The notes under the pieces are model-generated. The model had not been told where the DNA came from, did no database searches, and saw only the letters and a program-made list of their open reading frames with translations. 59,885 nt of DNA from Streptosporangiaceae bacterium (GTDB lineage: Bacteria > Actinomycetota > Actinomycetes > Streptosporangiales > Streptosporangiaceae), in NCBI GenBank assembly GCA_025964695.1, contig JAOPYK010000001.1:1-59885 (forward strand). Direction: 5' to 3'. This document shows positions 54,151 through 59,885 of this stretch, in pieces. The position numbers and the translations under genes are program-made. How positions within the stretch are numbered: position 1 is the stretch's first letter; every line of letters begins with the position of its first letter.

Positions 54151-54510
54151 TCACAGCTGTGGCGGCTCGTCCATGATCCGCCGGACCTCCATGGGGTACT
54201 CGGTGTACGCGACCACCCGGGAGGCGATCTCGATCGCCCGCTCCTCGCTCACCTCGACGATCCAGTAGCCGGCGAGAGACTCCTTGATCTCGGCGAACGG
54301 CCCGTCCGTCGGCACCGGGGCACCGTTGTCGAACCGGATCGTCTTCGCCTGGCTCGGGTCGATCAGCTTGTGTCCCGCCACCACCTCGCCGGCCTCCTTC
54401 AACTCTGTGTCGAGCTTCAGCATCAACTCGTGCATGCTCGTGATCCACTCAGGCGTCCGGGTCTCCATGGTGGCGCCCAGACCCGCGAACATCATGATCA
54501 TGTACTTCAT
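54151..54510 (-). CDS. DGPF/YCII-domain protein, partner of the ECF42 sigma factor
   Basis: 119 residues: MKYMIMMFAGLGATMETRTP at the start, DNGAPVPTDGPFAEIKESLA carrying the DGPF motif, then GYWIVEVSEERAIEIASRV. These proteins are encoded with ECF42 sigma factors and may modulate them. AAGGATCGAG precedes ATG 54510; the longer frame to 54708 lacks family sequence. Confidence 0.9.
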   Translation of the reverse strand: MKYMIMMFAGLGATMETRTPEWITSMHELMLKLDTELKEAGEVVAGHKLIDPSQAKTIRFDNGAPVPTDGPFAEIKESLAGYWIVEVSEERAIEIASRVVAYTEYPMEVRRIMDEPPQL

Positions 54511-54785
54511 CTCGATCCTTTCGTCCGGCACCCGGGCGGGCGCGCACCCCATTGGTCGGAGCGGTCGCCCGGTTCTGGACATCCTGGCCGGGATTTTCCA
54601 GACCGATAGCCGAGCCAGCCGCCACCCGCGCCTCGCTTCCCGCAAGAACCTCGCCGCGGCCACCCCGTCCCTCACCCACAACTCAAGCAGACCGCGCGGG
54701 CACACCACCGACTATCTGAGCTTCCCCCCATAGCACGGCCACCTCACCTGAGTTGACCCTGTGTCGGCTGGGAAGGAAGCGCTTC
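54511..54785. other. Upstream region of the ECF operon
   Basis: Carries the promoter of the DGPF/sigma operon; no gene is supported. Only shadow frames are present. Confidence 0.3.
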
Positions 54786-54860
54786 GTGCCTGCACCTCAT
54801 CCGATCGAGTTCCGTCAGCGTGCCGTCGAGCTGGCCCGCAAGGGGGCCGATGCGGGAGAA
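54786..54860 (+). pseudogene. IS3-type transposase OrfA, N-terminal fragment
   Basis: GTG 54786 begins VPAPHPIEFRQRAVELARKG, the standard start of IS3-family OrfA helix-turn-helix proteins. It breaks off after about 22 residues into unrelated sequence. The next ~200 bp to 55064 hold nothing recognisable. Confidence 0.55.
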
Positions 54861-55064
54861 CTACCTGCGCGGGCGGCTCGATGCACCTGCGAAGAGCGAG
54901 GCCCGGATCGAGGTGTGCTGGCCCGTCTTCCGCACCACTGGAACGGCCTGACCCCACGCTCCTGGCCAGCGCCGCAGCGTGCGACGGGCCGACGTTGACG
55001 CTCCCGTCGTGGGAGGGCTGAGGGTGGCCAAAGAAGCCGAAGGCTCCTGTGAAAAGGAAAGATC

Positions 55065-55502
55065 ATGACGTCACCTGTCGCATCGCCCCGCCCCGCAGCG
55101 GGCCCGCACGGCGGCCTTCGTCACCGCGCTCCAGGGCGACGACGGGGCGTTCCGCTGGACGCCCGACGGCCCGTCGGACCTGGGGGCGTCCTCGACCGCG
55201 CGACGACCTTGCCGACTTCGACAGCCGCGGCACCCGCGTCGCCCCCCTTGGCCACCGCGCCGGCAATGAACCTCACCTGCCTGCACCTGGAGGCAGGCGG
55301 CCGCATGGGCCGCCACGGCGCTGGCGCCCCGCTGCTGTTCGCCCTGACCACCGGCAGTGCCACCGTCACCGGCGCCGACGGGACCAGCGCCGACATCACC
55401 GCCGGACAGGCCGTCCTGTGGGAGGCGGGCGAAGCCCACGGCGCCCACACCGCCACCGGCTGCACCTTCCTCGCCGTCAAAGGCCCCCTCACCCTCGCCT
55501 GA
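55065..55502 (+). CDS. Cupin-fold protein (N-terminal part doubtful)
   Basis: 145 codons from ATG 55065 (AAAAGGAAAGATC upstream). The C-terminal ~80 residues are a clear small cupin: LTCLHLEAGGRMGRHGAGA, LLFALTTGSATVTGADG, AGQAVLWEAGEAHGAHTATG. The first ~60 residues are low-complexity, while another frame there reads FVTALQGDDGAFRWTPDG, which looks more protein-like. A frameshift near 55200 is therefore likely and the gene may be broken. Confidence 0.5.
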   Translation: MTSPVASPRPAAGPHGGLRHRAPGRRRGVPLDARRPVGPGGVLDRATTLPTSTAAAPASPPLATAPAMNLTCLHLEAGGRMGRHGAGAPLLFALTTGSATVTGADGTSADITAGQAVLWEAGEAHGAHTATGCTFLAVKGPLTLA

Positions 55503-55563
55503 CCCATCCGGACCTGCGAGCCTGGCCCGCACTCCCGCGAACCTGACACTGGAGAACATCGGC

Positions 55564-56016
55564 ATGACCCGAATGCACGCCCGTACGGCACTGGTGACCG
55601 GCGCGAGCGGCGACATCGGCCGCACCATCGCCGCCGCCCTGGCCCGCGAAGGTGCCACCGTCGTCCTCACCGGCCGCAACCTGGAGCGCGGCCAGGAGAT
55701 CGCCGACCGCATACGCGAGCAGGGCGGCGAGGCCCACTTCACCGCCGCCGAGCTGTCCACCGGACAGCCCGCGATCCGCCGGCTGATGGACGACATCGCC
55801 CACCGGACCGGACGCAGCATCGACATTCTCATCATTAACGCCGCCCACACACCGCCCTCCCAGCCGCTCGGCGAGGTGAGCGATGAACAGATCGACCAAA
55901 CCTACGCCATGACATCGGCAGCTCACTCGGCTGGAAGACCGAACACCGCCACGTATCAGCCCGTTTCATCGGCTTCGGCCTGCTGCTGGCCATTGCTGCC
56001 GGCGGCGCCCCCCTGA
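55564..56016 (+). pseudogene. SDR, truncated in the middle
   Basis: ATG 55564 begins MTRMHARTALVTGASGDIGR, then LAREGATVVLTGRNLERGQE, INAAHTPPSQPLG and DEQIDQTYAM. There a normal SDR would continue to its Ser/Tyr/Lys active site. Instead it runs into the end of the convergent rhomboid-like gene. The catalytic residues are missing, so it is inactive. Confidence 0.7.
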
Positions 56017-56852
56017 TCTGGTTCTCCCGGCTTCCCTGACGCCGCCAGAGACGGCAGAAAGTCCACCGGGGTGCGAGGCGGGGCGATCCGCAGACCGATC
56101 AGAGCCGCCACCAGCCCGCACGACGCGGCGAACAAATGCCCCAGATTCCACAGCGTATGGGTCACGAAGACGGGCAGCACGATGCCGATTCCCAGCGCGG
56201 TCGCACCAGCGACCCGCCAGCGACCCTGCATCAGCACCACCGCGGCCACGCAGCCGGCGACCATGATGTAGCTGACCCCCACGTCAGTGGTGTGCGCGAG
56301 ACGGGCGGATGCCCTGCCCGACTCGATCGCGCGCCACTCCACCGCGGCTGTCAGCAATGAGCCGAACACATGCCCGCACAACCCGATGAGGATCATGCGG
56401 GGTGTGCCGTATCGGGGTTCCGCCCAGGCCACCACGGTGGCGTACAGCGCCACATAGAAGCTCAGCCCGGCACCATGGCCCGCCACCCACAACGCGCTGT
56501 CAGCCAGCGCGATCACCGGATCCGTCCCGAGATGCTTCAGGTTGGTGCTCTGCAACTTGGTGAGCAGATAGATCAGTTTCGGTGGCGCGGTCTTCTGTAG
56601 CAACGTCGACGCAGTGAAGATCGCGATATACGTGAAAGTCGCCGGTGCCGACAGAACCCATCCGTGCAGCCATCGGGTGCGCGGGGACAACCGGTCCACC
56701 GCCAGCCGGGCTGGCCGCCACCAGTGCGCCACCCCCCTCAGCGCATACCACGCCAGCACCACGACAACAACGGTCACGATCACCACGGCACGACTCCCCG
56801 TGATCGGGTCGGTGGGCTTGGACGATACCCGCCCTGGCGTGGGATGGCGCAA
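55956..56852 (-). CDS. Rhomboid-like integral membrane protein
   Basis: 298 residues with six or more hydrophobic segments (VVIVTVVVVVLAWYAL, LSFYVALYATVVAWAE, ILIGLCGHVFGSLLTAAVEW, SYIMVAGCVAAVVLM, LGIGIVLPVFVTH, LFAASCGLVAALIGL). The wording GHVFGSLLTAAVEW and HTTDVGVSYIMVAG matches actinobacterial rhomboid-like proteins. The canonical GxSG/His protease dyad is not evident, so proteolysis is doubtful. Gly/Gln/Asp-rich C-terminus. Confidence 0.72.
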   Translation of the reverse strand: MRHPTPGRVSSKPTDPITGSRAVVIVTVVVVVLAWYALRGVAHWWRPARLAVDRLSPRTRWLHGWVLSAPATFTYIAIFTASTLLQKTAPPKLIYLLTKLQSTNLKHLGTDPVIALADSALWVAGHGAGLSFYVALYATVVAWAEPRYGTPRMILIGLCGHVFGSLLTAAVEWRAIESGRASARLAHTTDVGVSYIMVAGCVAAVVLMQGRWRVAGATALGIGIVLPVFVTHTLWNLGHLFAASCGLVAALIGLRIAPPRTPVDFLPSLAASGKPGEPDQGGAAGSNGQQQAEADETG

Positions 56853-56886
56853 AGCGACGTGCTGATGCCTGATACGGTCGGCCGAC

Positions 56887-57012
56887 GTGCGAGGGCACTA
56901 CTTTGCGGAACAACCGACGGCGGCGAGCCGGCCGGGCAGTGTCGACTTCGTGCTGCCCGATCTGCACCTGTGACTGGAGACCGACCGGGGCATGTTCTCT
57001 GCCTCGCGGTGA
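56887..57012 (+). pseudogene. SAM-dependent methyltransferase, N-terminal fragment with stop
   Basis: From GTG 56887 the frame reads RGHYFAEQPTAASRPGSVDF and LPDLHL, then TGA (56971-56973), then LETDRGMFSASR and a second TGA. This is the normal N-terminus of an RsmC-like methyltransferase interrupted by a nonsense codon and truncated. Confidence 0.5.
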
Positions 57013-57422
57013 TGGAACGCGCCGACATGGCCACGCGGGCGATGTACGACTGGGCACTCGCCGAGTTCACACCCGACCAGGCGGGCATCTACCTGCTGGC
57101 GGATCGCCTTCTGGACTTCTGCGTGGACAACCCCGGGATACCCGAGCTGTGGATACACCGAGCGCTGTCGGACGCCGCCGACGTCAAAGGCGTGGTGGAG
57201 TCCCATCTGTGTACCGCCGACGGTGATCGTTTACGCGTGGGTCGTGGTCTTCTGCTTGAGGCGTTCGTCGTCGATGAAGGTGCGTTCGGCCTGCAGCCGC
57301 ACCGCGGCCCGGCCCCCGCGTTACGGCATGCCTTCCTGGCCGAGCACGGTCCACTCCTCACCCGCGACCGCGATGCGACATTCGTCGGCGCCGAGGCTGG
57401 GTCACTCACCGGTCTTGGCTGA
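57013..57422 (+). CDS. Hypothetical protein, TetR C-terminal-like, possibly degraded
   Basis: 136 codons from ATG 57013. The part MYDWALAEFTPDQAGIYLLA, DRLLDFCVDNPGIPELWIHR, ALSDAADV looks like the ligand-binding half of a TetR-type regulator. No DNA-binding half is present and the end (FVGAEAGSLTGLG) is not recognisable. Probably a fused remnant. Confidence 0.35.
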
Positions 57423-57435
57423 GCGAACCTCAGAG

Positions 57436-58593
57436 TCAGCCCATCGCGGCCGCCAACTCCAGAAGTTCCTCCTCGCCTCCGGGCGCCGCGACGAGGGAGA
57501 GTCCGAGGGGCAGACCGCGGATCCGGGCGACCGGCAGGCTGATCGCGGGGGCTCCTGCGAGCGCCGCGAGGCAGGTGAAGCGGACGATTGCTGTGCGGTC
57601 GGAACCGCTCCCCCCCAGCGTTGGAGGCGGTCCGGGAGCGCTGGGAATGGCCATGACGGCCCCTCGGGACAGGCGAAGGCCGAGCACTTCTCTGGTCTGG
57701 CGGAGGCTTCGCCGGGCCTCGGTCTCTTCTGCGATGGTCACCCGTGCCGCCGCGGCGAGCCGGCTGCTGACGCCAGGTCCGAAGGTTGGGCGCTCGGCGT
57801 GGATCCACGCCTCGTGAGCGCGCCAGACCTCCGCTCCCTGGACCGTGGAGAAAGCCGTACGGGTCTGCTCCCACCGGCCAAAGCCCTCATCGAACAGGGG
57901 AGCTCGGTTCGCGGGCACGTGTTTCAGCAGCTGTGCCACGCTCGGCGCGAGCGCGTCTCGAACCTGCTCCGGGACCGCGCCCCATAGGTCGGCGGGCAGC
58001 AGCAGGCAGGTCGCCGCCTCGGCCGCTCTGGTACCGGCAAGCAAAGATGCGGTGGCCGTCTCGAGTGTCCGCAGGTCGCGGCTCAGCAGGCCGGGCACGT
58101 CGAAGGAGGGCGCCAAGGGAATGATGCCGGCCCGCGAGACACGCTCGTGGCTGGGACGCAGGCCGTACAGGCCCATGTACGCGGCGGGAACCCGAATGGA
58201 TCCGGCAGTGTCCGTGCCCAGACCGAGATCGGCTCGGCCTGCGGCGACGGCGGCCGCGGTGCCGCTGGAAGAGCCGCCGGGCAGATGTCCGGGTGCGGCT
58301 GGATTGCCGGGGGTACCGTAATGCGCATTGGTACCGGCCAGGCTGTAGGCGAGCTCGTCGGTGTGGTTCTTGCCCACTGGCTGGGCGCCGGCCGCGCGCA
58401 GTCTGGCTACCGCGTCGGCATCCGTGTCGGCCGGAGGATGGGTGGCCAGCCAGCCAGGATGACCGGCACCTGTCGGAAATCCGGCCACGTCGATAACGTC
58501 TTTGATCGCCAGGCGAGTCCCGGCCAGTGGTCCTTCGCCACCGGGCGCAGCCTCGATGACCGGGATCCAAGGGACGAACGGATCGATACTCAT
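57436..58593 (-). CDS. Amidase signature family enzyme
   Basis: 385 residues. The Ser-cisSer-Lys triad is visible: Lys in RLAIKDVIDVAG, Ser in PGGSSSGTAAAVAAG and the nucleophile Ser in GTDTAGSIRVPAA. Slightly short, like AtzF/allophanate- or mandelamide-hydrolase-type members. It hydrolyses an amide or urea-like C-N bond, substrate unknown. The neighbouring deaminase-like amidohydrolase at 59273 suggests a small nitrogen-compound pathway at this end of the window. Confidence 0.88.
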   Translation of the reverse strand: MSIDPFVPWIPVIEAAPGGEGPLAGTRLAIKDVIDVAGFPTGAGHPGWLATHPPADTDADAVARLRAAGAQPVGKNHTDELAYSLAGTNAHYGTPGNPAAPGHLPGGSSSGTAAAVAAGRADLGLGTDTAGSIRVPAAYMGLYGLRPSHERVSRAGIIPLAPSFDVPGLLSRDLRTLETATASLLAGTRAAEAATCLLLPADLWGAVPEQVRDALAPSVAQLLKHVPANRAPLFDEGFGRWEQTRTAFSTVQGAEVWRAHEAWIHAERPTFGPGVSSRLAAAARVTIAEETEARRSLRQTREVLGLRLSRGAVMAIPSAPGPPPTLGGSGSDRTAIVRFTCLAALAGAPAISLPVARIRGLPLGLSLVAAPGGEEELLELAAAMG

Positions 58594-58683
58594 CGCGAAG
58601 GCTCGGCCTGCACGTATGCACCGCCGTTTACGGGGCCTGGCTCTAGTGGTTTCATGGCGACTCAGTTCTCTGACCTCGCACGA

Positions 58684-58695
58684 TGGTCGTATACA
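58684..58695. promoter_or_regulatory. GTATAC-type site before the GntR stub
   Basis: TGGTCGTATACA, 40 bp before ATG 58735. The same 12-mer recurs at 59222-59233 before the deaminase-like gene. Confidence 0.5.
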
Positions 58696-58734
58696 ACCAT
58701 TCGAATAGGACGGCTCCTAGAGCGCGAGGCCGTG

Positions 58735-58917
58735 ATGAGCGTCACCCTGGACCGGCGGATGTCGCCCCAGCAGGTGTCCAAGGCCATCCGCGACGATGTC
58801 ATCCGCCGGGTCTTCGAGCCCGGGCAGCGACTGACGGAGGACTCTCTGGCCGAGTGGTGTGGGGGTCTCGTGGCCGCCTACCGGCTTCAGGAGCGCGGAT
58901 CCGGCCACGCGAGCTGA
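58735..58917 (+). pseudogene. GntR-family regulator, N-terminal stub
   Basis: ATG 58735 begins MSVTLDRRMSPQQVSKAIRD and DVIRRVFEPGQRLTEDSLAE, the first half of a GntR winged helix. It breaks off at the recognition helix (no SRTPVREAL-type segment). The effector domain is absent. Confidence 0.65.
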
Positions 58918-59135
58918 TGGTCACCGCCGGTGTGACCAACATGGTGGCGATCTGGCCCGGCTACCTGGGCGGCACCGCCCCCTTCCGCGACAGGCTCCCG
59001 CGAGCGGCGTCCGCTGATCACCCGGCTGATGGTGGTCGCCTGCCTCAGCGGAACCGCCGGGACGATCCTGCTGCTGACCGTGGCCGCCCCGGTCTTCAAA
59101 GTGGTTGTGCCCTGCCTGATCCTTGGCGCCACGGG
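58909..59135 (+). pseudogene. TSUP (TauE/SafE-type) permease fragment, frameshifted
   Basis: One frame reads VTNMVAIWPGYLGGTAPFRD, and the next, after a frameshift, reads LITRLMVVACLSGTAGTILL then KVVVPCLILGATG. This is the order of a sulfite/anion exporter of the TSUP family, but only part of it and not in one frame. Confidence 0.5.
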
Positions 59136-59204
59136 CTCGTGATCGGACTGCGGATGGTCCTCGGATAAGTGAGGTTCCGGTAACAGGCGCGATACACAGT
59201 TAGT

Positions 59205-59233
59205 GGTATACCGTAATATGCTGGTCGTATACA
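59205..59233. promoter_or_regulatory. Paired GTATAC-type sites before the deaminase-like gene
   Basis: GGTATACC (59205-59212, perfect palindrome) and TGGTCGTATACA (59222-59233), about 20 bp apart and 40-68 bp before GTG 59273. The second is identical to the site before the GntR stub, so that regulator (or its intact relative) probably controlled both. Confidence 0.55.
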
Positions 59234-59272
59234 GCTTCCTGATGGTGTTTCCCAGCCACTCTGGAGGCGATT

Positions 59273-59885
59273 GTGACCGATCTGGTGTTGCGCGACGCGC
59301 GCATCAGCGGCGCGTCCGGCCTCGTTGACATCGAGGCTGACGACGGGCTGATCCGGTCGATCCTGCCGGCCATGGGCCGGACTGCTGAAACGGTCATCGA
59401 CTGTGCGGGCCGGGTGGTCATTCCCGGACTGATCGAATCGCACCTCCATCTCGACAAGGCACTGCTCGACGGTGAGCAGGCCAGCCAGGACGGCACGCTC
59501 GACGGCGCCATCGCCGTCACCGGCGAGCTGAAGCGGGCCTTCACCCCGGCCACTGTCAGGGACCGAGCCATGCGGGTTCTCGACCAGGCGATCATCAACG
59601 GCACCACCTTCGTCCGGGCTCATCCCGACGTCGATCCGATTGTCGGGCTGATGACCCTCGACGTCATGCTGGGGCTGCGTGAGGAGTACCGGGGTCTGCT
59701 GGACCTGCAGGTCGTCGCGTTCCCACAGGAAGGGCTGCTGCGGGCCCCCCAGACGCTGGAGCTGCTGCGGGAGGGGCTTCGCCGGGGCGCCGACGTCGTC
59801 GGCGGCTGCCCCTACAACGAGGATTCGCCGGCCGACTCGCGGCGGCATGTCGACGAGGTGTTCGCGCTTGCCGCCGAGTTCGGGG
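59273..59885 (+). CDS. Cytosine deaminase-like amidohydrolase, N-terminal part (cut by window edge)
   Basis: 204 codons to the window end, no stop. CTGGAGGCGATT precedes GTG 59273. Opens TDLVLRDARISGASGLVDIE, then RVVIPGLIESHLHLDKALLD. The HLHLDKAL metal motif is that of the cytosine/N-isopropylammelide deaminase group, followed by TTFVRAHPDVDP and GCPYNEDSPADSRRHVD. It probably deaminates or hydrolyses a small heterocycle; substrate open. Confidence 0.85.
   Translation, partial: MTDLVLRDARISGASGLVDIEADDGLIRSILPAMGRTAETVIDCAGRVVIPGLIESHLHLDKALLDGEQASQDGTLDGAIAVTGELKRAFTPATVRDRAMRVLDQAIINGTTFVRAHPDVDPIVGLMTLDVMLGLREEYRGLLDLQVVAFPQEGLLRAPQTLELLREGLRRGADVVGGCPYNEDSPADSRRHVDEVFALAAEFG

Noticed and set aside
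52842-54510. ECF sigma factor with DGPF partner as a novel system
   Set aside because: This pairing is the known ECF42 arrangement and shows nothing unusual here.
1-59885. Known KstR-type sterol operators (TnnAACnnGTTnnA)
   Set aside because: I did not notice a convincing copy in the promoter regions read by eye; a proper matrix scan would be needed to exclude them.
1-59885. CRISPR arrays, tRNA and rRNA genes, riboswitches
   Set aside because: No regularly spaced repeats, no tRNA-like cloverleaf ends and no rRNA segments were recognised in any intergenic region.

Overview
High-GC actinobacterial DNA. The GC-rich codon use, Mce/YrbE transporter, Tat-exported enzymes, a CYP105-like P450 with a 3Fe-4S ferredoxin, TetR/HxlR/PucR/GntR regulators and an ECF42-type sigma factor all fit a soil actinomycete (a Streptosporangiales- or Pseudonocardiales-like genome is a guess; no rRNA or other taxonomic marker is present). 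No tRNA, rRNA or CRISPR array was seen.

Layout. 1-1,900: end of a P450, its ferredoxin and ferredoxin reductase. 2,161-4,948: alpha/beta hydrolase and a Tat-exported 5'-nucleotidase-like phosphoesterase. 5,160-5,843: internally deleted ISAs1-type element with both terminal repeats. 5,991-10,153: HxlR regulator convergent with an operon for a YCII protein (broken by a stop), enoyl-CoA hydratase, CaiB-type CoA-transferase and FAH-family hydrolase. 10,741-13,000: TetR regulator and an amidohydrolase. 14,142-21,171: carboxylase/AtuA operon (truncated acyl-CoA dehydrogenase, acyl-CoA carboxylase beta and alpha, internally deleted enoyl-CoA hydratase, TIGR03084-like protein, AtuA-like protein). 21,937-22,749: SDR. 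23,533-26,940: Tat-exported cholesterol-oxidase-like flavoprotein divergent from a PucR-type regulator. 27,168-36,526: complete mce operon (two YrbE, six Mce, one Mce-associated protein) with a strong terminator. 36,581-41,133: two-domain CoA-transferase, second amidohydrolase, GntR/FCD regulator. 41,396-47,188: SDR, aldehyde dehydrogenase, SDR, P450, acyl-CoA dehydrogenase. 48,081-50,241: isochorismatase-like protein, epimerase, VOC protein. 51,004-52,571: thiolase-like/DUF35 pair resembling steroid side-chain retro-aldolases. 52,842-54,510: ECF sigma factor and its DGPF/YCII partner. 55,000-59,885: cupin, truncated SDR, rhomboid-like membrane protein, amidase, GntR and permease remnants, start of a cytosine-deaminase-like amidohydrolase.

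Reading as a system (inference): secreted 3beta-hydroxysteroid oxidation plus an Mce importer suggest uptake of a sterol-like or other hydrophobic polycyclic substrate. CoA activation, beta-oxidation-like enzymes, P450s and a thiolase/DUF35 pair would then degrade it. A palindromic operator, ATAGTA-2-TACTAT and variants, recurs upstream of six otherwise unconnected transcription units (both full-length amidohydrolases, the mce operon, an acyl-CoA dehydrogenase, the VOC gene, and the thiolase/DUF35 promoter, which is shared with a truncated amidohydrolase). This looks like one regulon spread over about 40 kb. The GntR/FCD protein beside a doubled copy of the site is the best regulator candidate.

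The second theme is decay. About twenty gene fragments lie between the intact operons, many keeping a ribosome binding site, start and first 15-80 codons before running into unrelated sequence. The region looks like a catabolic island reshaped by repeated deletions and insertion sequences.
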